64,000 nucleotides of DNA from JABDIP01 sp965227455 (GCA_965227455.1 OZ245752.1:2046001-2110000); one strand, 5' to 3'; positions 35,685 to 45,094 are shown, counted from the stretch's first letter. Numbers and translations: made by a program. The notes: a model not told the origin generated them from the letters alone.

Positions 35685-38483
35685 ATGGTTTCTATGGCAC
35701 TGCGAAAGGGCGCCGCACGGCGCCTTATGGACGATGCAAACCGCCTGAATCTGAATGCCGGCGGACCCAAGCGCCTGGAAGATGAGATCAATGCCGGCGA
35801 CGGCCAGGCGCCCCGCGCCGAAGAGGCCGATGCCAGCCTGGCCAACATTCAGTTCGGCAGCGCCATCCTGGCCGACGACCCCGTACTGGACCCGCGCGTC
35901 ACCGGGGCCGAGGCCGGCGAAGCCGGCGTCGCCGGAGAAACGCCGCAGGCCCCCGACAATGCCGCCGCCCCCGCGCAGGACACCACAACGGCCGCCCAGA
36001 TCGGCGATGCGACCCTGTTTGCCGGCGTCGAATTCGAGACCCTCGATGTTTCGCAATCCGGGAGCCTGCGGCCCAGCGGCACCCAGCCGATCGAGCCTGC
36101 CCTCGACGCCGCAGTAGCACCGGCCGCTCCTGACGCATCCGAACCGGCGCCGCAGGCCGCTTCCGAAGACGCACCGGAGACCGGCGAGCCTTCAGCCGAA
36201 GATGAAGCGCCGCCGCGTGAGGCGACCACGCTGATCGGCACGCCGGGTCGCGATACCTTGAGCGCGGCCGGATCGGACACGGCCCACGACATCTACGGGC
36301 GGGGCGGCAATGACCGCCTTATCGGCGGCAATGCCGACGACCACATATTCGGCGAAGGCGGTACCGATCGCCTCTACGGAAACGCCGGCGACGACCTGAT
36401 GGATGGCGGTGCCGGCAATGACCGCCTCTATGGCGGGGACGGCGACGATTCCCAGAGCGGCGGCGACGGCCGCGACCAGCTTTACGGCCAGGCCGGAAAC
36501 GACAGCCTGGATGGCGGTGCCGGCAATGACCGCCTCTATGGCGGCGACGGCAACGACTCGCTCACCGGCGGGGCCGGTAACGACCAGCTTCATGGCCAGG
36601 CCGGTGCCGATGCCCTGTCCGGAGGCGTCGGCAATGACCGGCTGTATGTCGATGCCGCCGACACGCTGATCGATGGCGGTGCCGGAAACGACCGGGTCGA
36701 TGTCCAGGGCACGGCCGGGGTCACCTTGGACTTGACCGCCTCCAGCGTGGAGACCGCGGTCGGCAACGCCGGCGATGACAGTTTCGATGCAACCGGCATG
36801 GCCGCCGCGACCCGGCAATACGGGCGCGACGGCGACGACACGTTGATCGGCGGCACCCGCGGCGACCGCCTCTATGGCGATGGCGGTGACGACACTCTTG
36901 CCGGCGGTGCGGGAAGCGACCGGCTGTATGGCGGCACCGGCGCCGATGCCTTGGCCGGCGACGCCGGCAATGACCGGGTCTATGGCGGCGCCGGCGACGA
37001 TATCCTGACCGGAGGCGACGGCAACGACGTGCTTTACGGGCAGGCCGGCGCCGACCAGCTTTCCGGCGGGGCCGGCAACGACCGCCTCTATGTCGACGCG
37101 GCGGACACGCTGATCGACGGCGGCGCCGGAAACGACCGGGTCGACGTTCAGGGTTCTGCCGGCGTCACCCTCGACCTCACCGCCACCAGTGTCGAAACCG
37201 CGGTCGGCAATGCCGGGGATGACAGCTTCGACGCCACCGGCATGACCGCAGCGACCCGGCAATACGGCCGTGCCGGCGACGACAGCCTGACCGGCGGCAC
37301 CCGTGCCGACCGGCTCTATGGCGACGCAGGCGCGGACAGCCTGGCCGGCAATGCGGGCAACGACCGGCTCTATGGCGGCGCCGGCGACGATGCGGTCGCC
37401 GGCGGCGACGGCAACGATCAGCTCTATGGCCAGGCCGGCGACGACAGCCTGATTGGCGGTGCGGGGAACGACCGCCTGGTCGGCGGCGCGGGCGCGGACC
37501 AGTTGGTCGGCGGCGACGGCAATGACCGGCTGTATGTCGACGCGGCGGACACGCTGGTCGATGGCGGCGCCGGCAATGACCGGGTCGACGTCCAAGGGTC
37601 GGCCGGGGTGGCCCTGGACATGACCGCGGCAAGCGTGGAGACCGCCGTCGGCAACAGCGGCAATGACAGCTTCGATGCGTCGGGCTCGACTGTCGCCACC
37701 CGGCAATTCGGCCGCGGCGGCGATGACAGCCTGACCGGCGGATCGGGCAACGACCAGCTCTTGGGCCAGGGCGGGGACGACACGCTGACGGGCGGCGCCG
37801 GAAACGACCGCCTGATCGGCGGCGCGGGCGCCGACCGGTTGAGCGGCGGCGACGGCAACGACCGGCTCTACGTCGATGCCGCCGATGCGGCGGTCGATGG
37901 CGGTGCCGGAAACGACCGGGTAGACGTCCAGGGGTCGGCCGGTGTGGCCCTGGACATGACGGCGGCAAGCGTTGAGACCGCCGTCGGCAACAGCGGCAAT
38001 GACAGCTTCGATGCCACCGGCAAGACGGATCCGACCCGGCAATATGGCCGGGCCGGCGACGATGCCCTGATCGGCGGCGCTGCCAACGATCTGCTGTCCG
38101 GCGATACCGGCGACGACAGCCTGTCCGGCGGCGGCGGCAATGACCGGATGTATGGCGGTGCCGGCAATGACCGGTTCACCGGCGGCACCGGAAACGACCG
38201 CGCCTGGGGCGGCGCCGGCGATGACGAATACCGCTTCATCTTCGGCGCCAGCGAGGGCGACGACACCTTCGATGGCGGCCGCGGCTGGGCCGACAAGGTG
38301 CATCTGGTGGGCGTCAATGGCGACCATACCGCAGGCGACTGGAGCTTGACGCTCGATCCCGGGTCGATCATCGAGAACCAGGACGCCAACAGCCTGACCC
38401 TGTCCGACGATTCCTCCGGAACGATCACCTTCTCCGACGGCGAGACTCTGGACTTCCGCAACCTCGATACCATCACCTGGTAG
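35685..38483 (+). CDS. RTX-type calcium-binding repeat protein, probably secreted
   Basis: A 932-residue acidic protein. Residues 1-180 are an Ala/Pro/Glu-rich, probably disordered leader with no Sec signal peptide. From about 184 to 850 it is built of nonapeptide repeats of the GGxGxDxLx type that form a calcium beta-roll. A longer module (RLYVDAAD ... SFDATG, ~53 residues) interrupts them four times, at about 319, 468, 616 and 728. The C-terminus (about 850-932, ending DFRNLDTITW) has the acidic-hydrophobic character of type I secretion signals. No protease, lipase or lectin domain is evident, so it may be a surface or matrix protein. No type I secretion genes are nearby. ATG at 35694 is an alternative start. 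Confidence 0.88.
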   Translation: MVSMALRKGAARRLMDDANRLNLNAGGPKRLEDEINAGDGQAPRAEEADASLANIQFGSAILADDPVLDPRVTGAEAGEAGVAGETPQAPDNAAAPAQDTTTAAQIGDATLFAGVEFETLDVSQSGSLRPSGTQPIEPALDAAVAPAAPDASEPAPQAASEDAPETGEPSAEDEAPPREATTLIGTPGRDTLSAAGSDTAHDIYGRGGNDRLIGGNADDHIFGEGGTDRLYGNAGDDLMDGGAGNDRLYGGDGDDSQSGGDGRDQLYGQAGNDSLDGGAGNDRLYGGDGNDSLTGGAGNDQLHGQAGADALSGGVGNDRLYVDAADTLIDGGAGNDRVDVQGTAGVTLDLTASSVETAVGNAGDDSFDATGMAAATRQYGRDGDDTLIGGTRGDRLYGDGGDDTLAGGAGSDRLYGGTGADALAGDAGNDRVYGGAGDDILTGGDGNDVLYGQAGADQLSGGAGNDRLYVDAADTLIDGGAGNDRVDVQGSAGVTLDLTATSVETAVGNAGDDSFDATGMTAATRQYGRAGDDSLTGGTRADRLYGDAGADSLAGNAGNDRLYGGAGDDAVAGGDGNDQLYGQAGDDSLIGGAGNDRLVGGAGADQLVGGDGNDRLYVDAADTLVDGGAGNDRVDVQGSAGVALDMTAASVETAVGNSGNDSFDASGSTVATRQFGRGGDDSLTGGSGNDQLLGQGGDDTLTGGAGNDRLIGGAGADRLSGGDGNDRLYVDAADAAVDGGAGNDRVDVQGSAGVALDMTAASVETAVGNSGNDSFDATGKTDPTRQYGRAGDDALIGGAANDLLSGDTGDDSLSGGGGNDRMYGGAGNDRFTGGTGNDRAWGGAGDDEYRFIFGASEGDDTFDGGRGWADKVHLVGVNGDHTAGDWSLTLDPGSIIENQDANSLTLSDDSSGTITFSDGETLDFRNLDTITW
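36639..38024 (+). repeat. four ~53-codon modules inside the RTX gene
   Basis: Copies begin near 36639, 37086, 37530 and 37866. Each encodes RLYVDAAD, then GGAGNDRVDVQG, then a SVETAVGN segment and DSFDA. Spacing is about 148, 148 and 112 codons, so the first units repeat with a ~445-bp period and the last unit is shorter. Such near-identical units invite copy-number change by recombination. Confidence 0.75.
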
Positions 38484-38871
38484 CGAGGCGACGGGAGTCC
38501 GCGGTCCCGCGCCACAGGGGGACCGCCAGGGCCAGCAGCACCGCCAATCCGACTCCGTCTGCAATTGCGATCTTCCGTAGCGGCCCATCAGGGGCGCCGG
38601 CCGCAAGGTAGTAGATGAGAAACGTCGTCATGCTCCAGCCGGTGAGGATGGCCGTCGGAACCCGCCATCGCGGAGCGAACGCCGCGGCGAATCCGGCAAT
38701 CGTGATCAGGGCGAACAGCGCCGCACGATGCTGCAAAACGACACGGAGATCCGGGTCGCCCGCCCTGGCCCCGTACAGCGTGATCAGGGCATCCGGGTCA
38801 AGGGCTGCGATGGCAGCCGGGGCATGCACCACACCCAGCCCGATGAACCCGGCGGCGATCCAACGCGACAT
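38473..38871 (-). CDS. small four-helix membrane protein, unknown
   Basis: The ATG at 38871 follows AAGGAGGAG and gives 132 residues. Four hydrophobic segments are evident (about 4-22, 48-68, 75-96, 108-126). An arginine-rich TADSRRLATR tail closes the protein. No catalytic motif is visible and I do not recognise a named family. Its stop lies 11 bp inside the end of the convergent RTX gene. Confidence 0.75.
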   Translation of the reverse strand: MSRWIAAGFIGLGVVHAPAAIAALDPDALITLYGARAGDPDLRVVLQHRAALFALITIAGFAAAFAPRWRVPTAILTGWSMTTFLIYYLAAGAPDGPLRKIAIADGVGLAVLLALAVPLWRGTADSRRLATR

Positions 38872-39027
38872 CGTCGTTCTCCTCCTTGACGCGGCGAGCC
38901 TCGCAGGCAGAGGTGGTCGCTGCAATTACCTCCGACGTCATGCCGGCTTGGCTTCGCTCCGATGCGGAATCCGCGCTAGACTGCACGCGGCCGGCGGCAG
39001 CTGCCGGCGCATCGCAAGGACCGGACC

Positions 39028-39912
39028 ATGCTCAGCCCGCAGCAGATCGCCTTCTATCGCGACAACGGATACCTGGTGCTGGAGCGGCACCTGTCCTCCG
39101 ACCAAATCCGCAACCTGCGGGACACGCTGGCGCGGCTGGTGGCCGGCGCAGCTGGACTCACCGAGAGCGATTCCGTCTACGATCTGGAGGACAGCCATCG
39201 GCCGGACGCACCGCGGGTCCGCCGCATCAAGCTGCCGCACCAGGTCGACCCGGTCTTCGAACACCTGTTGCGCAGCGAGACCATCCTGGCGCCGGTCCGC
39301 GACCTGGTCGGGCCGTCGCTGAGGCTGCACACCAGCAAGCTGAACATGAAGTCGGCAGAGTACGGAGCGGCGGTGGAATGGCACCAGGACTGGGCCTTCT
39401 ACCCGCACACCAATGACGACATCCTGGCCGTCGGCGTGATGCTGAACGATGTCGGTCCCGAGAACGGCCCGCTGCTGGTCCTGCCCGGCAGCCATCGCGG
39501 CCCGGTTCTCGACCACCATGCCGATGGCCGTTTCTGCGGTGCGGTGGACATTGCCGCCAGCGGCATCGATCTGAGCCAAGCCGTGGCGCTGACCGGCCCG
39601 GCCGGGTCGGTCTCCTTCCACCATGTCCGCACCCTGCACGGCTCGGACCTCAACCGCTCCAACCAGGATCGCGCCCTATTGCTTTACGAGATCACCTCGG
39701 CGGATGCCTGGCCGATCCAGGGCTCGATGAGCCCGTTCGACGATCTGGAGAGCTACGATTCCCGGCTGCTGTGCGGCCAGCCGACCATCGCGCCGCGCAT
39801 GGCCGACGTGCCGGTCCGCCTGCCCCTCCCCGGCCCGGAAAAGGAAGGCTCGATCTACGAAAACCAGAAGGGCAGCGCCGCGCGCAGCTTCGAGGTGCTG
39901 GAAGAGGCGTGA
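39028..39912 (+). CDS. phytanoyl-CoA dioxygenase (PhyH) family oxygenase
   Basis: A 294-residue Fe(II)/2-oxoglutarate oxygenase. WHQDWAFYPHTNDD near residue 117 provides the HxD pair, and FHHVRTLHGSDLNRS near 200 the distal His; a later Arg (QDRALLLYE) would bind 2-oxoglutarate. The N-terminus (SPQQIAFYRDNGYLVLER) is typical of the family. It appears monocistronic, divergent from the small membrane protein. Substrate unknown. It is only distantly similar to the other PhyH gene in the window. Confidence 0.86.
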   Translation: MLSPQQIAFYRDNGYLVLERHLSSDQIRNLRDTLARLVAGAAGLTESDSVYDLEDSHRPDAPRVRRIKLPHQVDPVFEHLLRSETILAPVRDLVGPSLRLHTSKLNMKSAEYGAAVEWHQDWAFYPHTNDDILAVGVMLNDVGPENGPLLVLPGSHRGPVLDHHADGRFCGAVDIAASGIDLSQAVALTGPAGSVSFHHVRTLHGSDLNRSNQDRALLLYEITSADAWPIQGSMSPFDDLESYDSRLLCGQPTIAPRMADVPVRLPLPGPEKEGSIYENQKGSAARSFEVLEEA

Positions 39913-39985
39913 TCCGGCCGGTTGGCCATAGGCAGGCTGCTCAATGGGAATACCTGGCCGCTTTCACGACTAGGGCGAATGCAGA

Positions 39986-40480
39986 ATGCACTCCTTATCT
40001 CGGATGAACGCGCAGCGCGCGGCGGATCGATCGCGCAGGATCCATAGCGACACCGGGCGCTGGGCCGCATGGCTCATGCTTTGCACGATTGCGGGGCCAT
40101 TGGCAGCGTGCGCGAGACCCGTGGATGCCCCTCCGCCAACTGGTAATGCACCGGCACAATCCAATAACGAGAGGGTCTCCGAAATGGCCGAGGACATTCG
40201 GGAGACGTTGGCCCCGTGCTGGACCATCGACCCGGACGCGCCGCCGATCCAGGTCGGGATCGCGGTGACCATGCGCCCTGACGGCACCGTCGCAGAGGCG
40301 GCACCCTCAGATCGGGACCGATACCGATCCGATCCCTCTTATCGATCCGCCGCCGATCGGGCGATCCGGGCCGCCCTGGACCCTCTGTGCCAACCCCTGC
40401 CGTTCTCAAGCGAGGATTGGCCGAGCTGGCAGTCCGTGGTGCTGGTTTTTGATCCTGGGCCCTTCTTCGACGGACAATAG
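39986..40480 (+). CDS. TolA C-terminal-domain-like lipoprotein, partial similarity
   Basis: A 164-residue protein with a hydrophobic segment (about 25-41) ending in LAACA, a plausible lipobox with Cys43. The remainder, with APCWTIDPDAPPIQVGIAVTMRPDGTV, a YRSAADRAIRAALDP helix and a final VVLVFDP strand, resembles the C-terminal domain of alphaproteobacterial TolA/TonB-like proteins. No TolA coiled-coil linker is present. It may be a stand-alone envelope protein in the periplasm. The initiating Met could also be Met7. Confidence 0.6.
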   Translation: MHSLSRMNAQRAADRSRRIHSDTGRWAAWLMLCTIAGPLAACARPVDAPPPTGNAPAQSNNERVSEMAEDIRETLAPCWTIDPDAPPIQVGIAVTMRPDGTVAEAAPSDRDRYRSDPSYRSAADRAIRAALDPLCQPLPFSSEDWPSWQSVVLVFDPGPFFDGQ

Positions 40481-40649
40481 GACGCCGGGGCGCAACGCAA
40501 CGGAACAATGTATACGTAGAAACGTGAACGGCTCTGGACGGGGTCGCCAACACAGGCCACAATCGTCGTATTGTAGCACCACACAAGGTCGCCGAGACGT
40601 CGATCAGAAGCGTCAAAGGGGCCGATAACACCTTCTAGGGAGGAAACGA
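40481..40649 (+). promoter_or_regulatory. upstream region of second TRAP operon
   Basis: AT-rich for the area. AATGTATACGTAG around 40508-40520 contains the 6-bp palindrome GTATAC, similar to half of a GntR-family-type site, and GTCGTATTGTAG lies near 40564. Either could be an operator, but neither is convincing alone. AGGGAGGAAACGA is the ribosome site before the dctP start. Confidence 0.25.
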
Positions 40650-41678
40650 ATGACACTTTCGGTACGCAAGCTGGCCCCTGCCCTCGGCGCGGCGGTCGGT
40701 GCGCTGATGGTCGCGCAGGCCGCCAGCGCCCAGGAAATCACCCTGCGCATCCAGACCCACTACGCCCCGGAGACGGTGTCGGGCAAGCTGGCGCAGCAAT
40801 TCGTCGACGATGTCGAGACCATGTCCGGCGGCCGCGTCGACATCGAGATGTTCTTCTCCTCCTCGGTGGTGAAATCGGTCGAGACCTTCGACGCCGCGGC
40901 AACTGGCATCCTCGACGGCGACATGACCGGCGGCGCCTATCAGACCGGCAAGAACCCGGCCTTCCAGTTCGTCGGCGACATCATGGGCGGCTATGACACG
41001 CCCTGGCAGCAATATGCCTGGCTCTATTACGGAGACGGCTTCGAGGCCGCCAACTCGCTGTACAACCAGTACAACATGCAGCTGATCGGCTGGTGGGTGT
41101 ACGGCCAGGAATCCATGTCCTCGTCGCGGCCGATCGCGGGGCCGGAGGATCTGGTGGATTGGAAGTTCCGCTCCCCGCCGGGTCTGGAGACCGAGATCTT
41201 CGCCGAGCTGGGCGCCAAGCCGATCGTGATGGATTTCACCGAGATCTTCACCGCGCTTGAGACCGGCATCATCGACGGCGCCGATGCGTCGGGCCTGGCC
41301 AACAATGTCGGCCTCGGCCTCTACGATCTGGTGAGCCACGCCACCTATCCGGGCTTCCACTCCATGCCGTCGGACCATCTGGCCATCCGCAAGGATGTCT
41401 GGGACGGGCTGCCGGAGGACATCAAGCGGATCATCGATGTCGCCATGCAGAAGCTGGCCTTCCAGACCGCCCTCACCTTCGAGGTGAAGAACAACGAGGC
41501 CGCCGCGGCCCTGCGCGAGTCCGGCGTCACCTTGTATGACTGGTCGGCGGAAGACCGGGCCCAGTTCCGCGGCGCCGCCCAGGCGGCGTGGCAGCGTTGG
41601 GCCGACCGCACGCCGGAAGCGCGTGCGCTGGTCGACAGCCACGTGAACTTCATGGGCCAGTTGGGTCTGATCCAGTAG
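40650..41678 (+). CDS. dctP: TRAP transporter substrate-binding protein (DctP family), paralogue
   Basis: A 342-residue protein with a Sec signal peptide ending near ASAQE (residue ~26). WKFRSPPGLETEIF near 172 matches the paralogue at 29272 exactly over 14 residues, and much of the body (GDIMGGYDTP, YPGFHSMPS) is shared. The arginine of this segment should clamp a carboxylate. The gene heads the operon dctP-dctQ-dctM-enolase-superfamily gene. Because the next enzyme is a dehydratase-type enolase, a sugar acid (aldonate or uronate) is the likely ligand. Confidence 0.92.
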   Translation: MTLSVRKLAPALGAAVGALMVAQAASAQEITLRIQTHYAPETVSGKLAQQFVDDVETMSGGRVDIEMFFSSSVVKSVETFDAAATGILDGDMTGGAYQTGKNPAFQFVGDIMGGYDTPWQQYAWLYYGDGFEAANSLYNQYNMQLIGWWVYGQESMSSSRPIAGPEDLVDWKFRSPPGLETEIFAELGAKPIVMDFTEIFTALETGIIDGADASGLANNVGLGLYDLVSHATYPGFHSMPSDHLAIRKDVWDGLPEDIKRIIDVAMQKLAFQTALTFEVKNNEAAAALRESGVTLYDWSAEDRAQFRGAAQAAWQRWADRTPEARALVDSHVNFMGQLGLIQ

Positions 41679-41698
41679 GCCGGCGCGGGAGGATCGGC

Positions 41699-41723
41699 GG
41701 GCGGGCCTGTAACGGGCCCGCCC
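41699..41723 (+). terminator. GC hairpin between dctP and dctQ
   Basis: GGGCGGGCC (41699-41707) pairs with GGCCCGCCC (41715-41723) in a 9-bp perfect stem with a 7-base loop. There is no U-run. Its position mirrors the terminator at 30302 in the paralogous operon. Confidence 0.5.
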
Positions 41724-41816
41724 GGCCGGGCTCCAGCCACCCGCCGCATTCCCCTCGCATGATCCTCTAGCGGCGCGGACTGCGCGCGTCGTGGCCATTC
41801 CCGGGACAGGTGCGCC

Positions 41817-42356
41817 ATGGTCGAACACGAAGCCACAAGCTGGGTCGATAAGGTCAGCCTGGGCATCAGCCGGGTGGCGATGTGGCTGGTGGCGGTGATC
41901 GTGGCCATCATGTTCTTCGAGGTGGTCATGCGCTACGTGTTCGAGCGGCCGACCCTGTGGGTCAACGAGATGTCGCTCTGGCTCGGCGGCATGATCTACC
42001 TGCTGGCCGGCGTCTACGTGATGCAGCAGCGCGGCCATATCCGCATCTTCATCCTGTACGACCTGGCGCCGCGCTGGCTCCAGCGGGTCTTCGATCTGAT
42101 CTCGACCCTGCTGATCTGCCTGTTCGCCGTGGCGGTCGTCTGGGGCGGATTCACCGAGGCCTGGCAGAAGATGATGCGGTGGGAGACCTTCGGCACCGCC
42201 TGGGACCCGCCGATCCCCGCGACCATGAAGCCATTGCTGCTGGTCACCGTGGTGCTGGTGGCGATCCAGGCCCTCGCCAACCTGATCGCCGACTGGGGAC
42301 GCGGCAAGGAGGTCCACGACCTCACCCAGGAAGTGGTCGACGAGCACGTCGACTGA
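41817..42356 (+). CDS. dctQ: TRAP transporter small permease subunit (DctQ family), paralogue
   Basis: A 179-residue protein with four membrane segments and the family pieces FFEVVMRYVFERPTLWVNEM and MQQRGHIRI. PPIPATMKP near 135 is also shared with the paralogue at 30388. It lacks that paralogue's long N-terminal extension. It lies 32 bp upstream of dctM, without overlap. Confidence 0.88.
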   Translation: MVEHEATSWVDKVSLGISRVAMWLVAVIVAIMFFEVVMRYVFERPTLWVNEMSLWLGGMIYLLAGVYVMQQRGHIRIFILYDLAPRWLQRVFDLISTLLICLFAVAVVWGGFTEAWQKMMRWETFGTAWDPPIPATMKPLLLVTVVLVAIQALANLIADWGRGKEVHDLTQEVVDEHVD

Positions 42357-42388
42357 ACGCACGACCGCCGACCTAAGGACGCCCCCGC

Positions 42389-43984
42389 ATGGACATTGGC
42401 ACGCTTTCCCTGATCCTGCTGGTCGCCATGCTGGCGCTGCTGGCGATCGGCATGCCGCTCGGCTTCGCCTCGGGCATCCTCGCGGTCGCGGTCCTGTTGA
42501 TGAAATTCGGGCCTGGCCTGCTGTTCCGCGATTTCGGCACCGGGCCGCTCAACATCCTGGCCCAGCGCATGTACGCGCTGATGACCGACTACGTCATCAT
42601 ATCGGTACCGCTGTTCATATTCATGGCGAGCCTGCTGGAAAGATCGGGCATCGCCCGGGACATGTATTCCAGCCTCAACCTCTGGCTCAGCCGGGTGCGC
42701 GGCGGGATCGCCATCGTCACCGCCATCATGGCGATCATCATGGCGGCAATGTCCGGCATCATCGGCGGCGAAGTGGTGCTGCTCGGGCTGATCGCCCTGC
42801 CTCAGATGCTCCGGCTCGGCTACAACCAGAACCTGGCGATCGGCACCATCTGCGCTTCGGGCTCGCTGGGCACCATGATCCCGCCCTCCATCGTGCTGAT
42901 CATTTACGGGCTGGTGACGGAAAGTTCGATCAAGAACCTGTTCACCGCCGCCTTCCTGCCCGGCTTCATGCTGGCCTCGTTCTTCATCATCTACATCATC
43001 ATCCGCACCCAGCTGCGGCCGGAACAGGCGCCGCTGCCGGAGCCGACCGACGACGAGCCCGGGGTGGCCGAGAAGTCGATGCTGTTCGTGGCCCTGCTGG
43101 CGACCCTGGCGGCGCCGGCCGCCGGGTTGCTGCTGGTGCGCGGCCTCTTCCTGCAGGTCACGGGCCAGGTCGCGGAGGCCATCGCGGATGGCAATGTCAT
43201 TGCGCTGAGCTCTTGGGAACAGATCGGCTGGCTGGCAGCCATCGCCGTCGCCGCTGCGGCGCTGAGGCAGTTCGCCTTCAGCCCGGAGCAGCGCAGCCTG
43301 TCCTGGAAGATGGGCAAGGGCCTGGTGCCGCCGTTCCTCGTGGTCGGCGTTGTCCTGGGTTCGATCTATGGCGGCATTACCGGGATCACCGAGGCGGCGG
43401 GCATGGGCGTCGTCGCGGTGCTGGCGATCACGATCTGGCGCGGCGAGATGAGCTGGGACCTGCTGCGCGAGTCGCTGATGCGGACCTTCAAATCCACCGG
43501 CACGATCCTGTGGGTCACCTTCGGCGCGACGGCGCTGGCCGGTGCCTACACCATCGCCGGCGGGCCGAACTACGTCGCCAACCTGATCGTCGGGGCCGAC
43601 CTGCCGACCATGGGCGTGATCCTGACGATGATGATCATCTTCTTGGTGCTGGGCGCCTTCATGGACTGGGTCGGCATCGTGTTGCTGGTGATGCCGGTGT
43701 TCCTGCCGATCGTGACCCGCCTGCCGGTCGAGGAGATCGGGTATTTCGGCGTGCTCCCGGCCTCGCTGGTGCCTATCTGGTTCGGCGTGGTGTTCTGCAT
43801 GAACATGCAGGTCAGCTTCCTGTCGCCGCCCTTCGGGCCGGCGGCGTTCTACCTGAAATCGGTGGCGCCGCCGCATATCTCGCTGACCGATATCTTCCGC
43901 GGATTCCTGCCCTTCATCGCGATCCAGCTGCTGGCCCTGTCGATCCTGCTGATCTACCCCAGCCTGGTGACGGTTTTCCTCTAG
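42389..43984 (+). CDS. dctM: TRAP transporter large permease subunit (DctM family), paralogue
   Basis: A 531-residue protein with about twelve or more membrane segments. GMPLGFASGILAV near the N-terminus, ICASGSLGTMIPPS near 170 and SFLSPPFGPAAFYLK near the end are family marks and match the paralogue at 30990. The ribosome site is AAGGAC. Together with the upstream DctPQ it forms a complete sodium-coupled importer. The enolase-superfamily gene starts 18 bp after its stop. Confidence 0.92.
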   Translation: MDIGTLSLILLVAMLALLAIGMPLGFASGILAVAVLLMKFGPGLLFRDFGTGPLNILAQRMYALMTDYVIISVPLFIFMASLLERSGIARDMYSSLNLWLSRVRGGIAIVTAIMAIIMAAMSGIIGGEVVLLGLIALPQMLRLGYNQNLAIGTICASGSLGTMIPPSIVLIIYGLVTESSIKNLFTAAFLPGFMLASFFIIYIIIRTQLRPEQAPLPEPTDDEPGVAEKSMLFVALLATLAAPAAGLLLVRGLFLQVTGQVAEAIADGNVIALSSWEQIGWLAAIAVAAAALRQFAFSPEQRSLSWKMGKGLVPPFLVVGVVLGSIYGGITGITEAAGMGVVAVLAITIWRGEMSWDLLRESLMRTFKSTGTILWVTFGATALAGAYTIAGGPNYVANLIVGADLPTMGVILTMMIIFLVLGAFMDWVGIVLLVMPVFLPIVTRLPVEEIGYFGVLPASLVPIWFGVVFCMNMQVSFLSPPFGPAAFYLKSVAPPHISLTDIFRGFLPFIAIQLLALSILLIYPSLVTVFL

Positions 43985-44002
43985 ACGCCGGAGCCGCCAC
44001 CC

Positions 44003-45094
44003 ATGGCCAAGATCGCCAGCATCGAGACCGGGCACTATCGCATCGCCCTGCCCGAGCCGGTGGCCGACAGCATGCATGGGGTGATGACCGGTTTCGAGAT
44101 CGTCACCCTGCGGGTGCGCGATACGGAGGGCGCAGAGGGCGTCGGCTATACCTACACCTGCGGCCGCAATGGCGGCGCCATCCATGACATCGCCAGGCGG
44201 GAGATCCCCGAGATCGTGGCCGATGCCGATGCCGACCGCATCGAGATGCTGTGGGACCGCGTCTGGTGGGCGCTGCATTACGGCGGCCGTGGCGGACCGG
44301 CCGTGCTGGCGCTGTCGGCCTTCGACATGGCGCTGTGGGACCTGAAAGCCAGGCGGGCCGGACTGCCGCTGTGGCGCCTGCTCGGCGGCCATGATCCTGG
44401 GGTAGCCTGCTACGCCGGCGGGATCGACATCGACCTGTCCACCGACACGCTGCTGCGCCAGACCGACCGTAACCTGGAACGCGGCTTCCGCGCCATAAAG
44501 ATGAAGGTGGGACGGGAGAAACTGTCGGAGGATGTCGAGCGGCTGGCGGCCATGCGTGACCATCTCGGCGATGGCTTCCCGCTGATGGTCGACGCCAATA
44601 TGAAATGGTCCGTCGACCAGGCGATCCGGGCAGCGCGCGCCTTCGCGCCGCTGGACCCGGTGTGGCTGGAGGAGCCGATTTCGCCGGACGATGTCGCCGG
44701 CCACGCAAGGGTGCTGCGCGACGGCGGCCTGCCGATCGCCGCCGGCGAGAACTTGCGGACCTTGTGGGAATTCCGGCATCTGATTGCCGGCGGCGGGGTC
44801 AGTTTCCCAGAGCCGGACGTGACCAATTGCGGCGGCGTGACGACCTTCCTGAAGATCGCCCACCTGGCCGAGGCCTTCAACCTGCCGGTCACCTCGCACG
44901 GCGCCCATGACGTCACCGTGCACCTGCTGGCCGCCGTGCCGAACGCGTCCTATCTGGAGGCGCACGGCTTCGGCCTGGACGACTACCTGGCCCACCCGCT
45001 TGTCGTGGAGGACGGCAAGGCGATCGCCCCGGAGCGACCCGGGAACGGGCTGGAGTTCGATTGGAAGGGACTCGCCGCCATCGCGGTCTCGTAA
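44003..45094 (+). CDS. mandelate racemase/enolase-superfamily enzyme (sugar-acid dehydratase-like)
   Basis: A 363-residue enzyme with the mandelate-racemase-type active site. KMK (Lys166, Lys168) supplies the base on one face, metal ligands are Asp197 (VDANMKW), Glu223 (WLEEP) and Glu249 (AAGEN), and the Asp272-His299 dyad (EPDVTN, TSHGAH) supplies the other base. All catalytic residues appear intact. Members abstract the proton next to a carboxylate, giving racemisation or dehydration of sugar acids. The TRAP importer directly upstream suggests the enzyme dehydrates the imported acid. A strong terminator follows. Confidence 0.9.
   Translation: MAKIASIETGHYRIALPEPVADSMHGVMTGFEIVTLRVRDTEGAEGVGYTYTCGRNGGAIHDIARREIPEIVADADADRIEMLWDRVWWALHYGGRGGPAVLALSAFDMALWDLKARRAGLPLWRLLGGHDPGVACYAGGIDIDLSTDTLLRQTDRNLERGFRAIKMKVGREKLSEDVERLAAMRDHLGDGFPLMVDANMKWSVDQAIRAARAFAPLDPVWLEEPISPDDVAGHARVLRDGGLPIAAGENLRTLWEFRHLIAGGGVSFPEPDVTNCGGVTTFLKIAHLAEAFNLPVTSHGAHDVTVHLLAAVPNASYLEAHGFGLDDYLAHPLVVEDGKAIAPERPGNGLEFDWKGLAAIAVS

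Noticed and set aside
36240..38240. CRISPR array suspicion from regular repeats
   Set aside because: The periodicity is codon-based, encodes GGxGxD repeats in an open frame and has no unique spacers.
36192..38606. 804-codon open frame antisense to the RTX gene
   Set aside because: Its regular VAGAA-type pattern is the complement of the calcium repeats; no ribosome site and no family.
42014..44995. 993-codon open frame antisense to the second TRAP operon and enolase gene
   Set aside because: Spans several well-supported genes on the other strand and has His/Gln/Arg-rich low-complexity composition typical of shadows.
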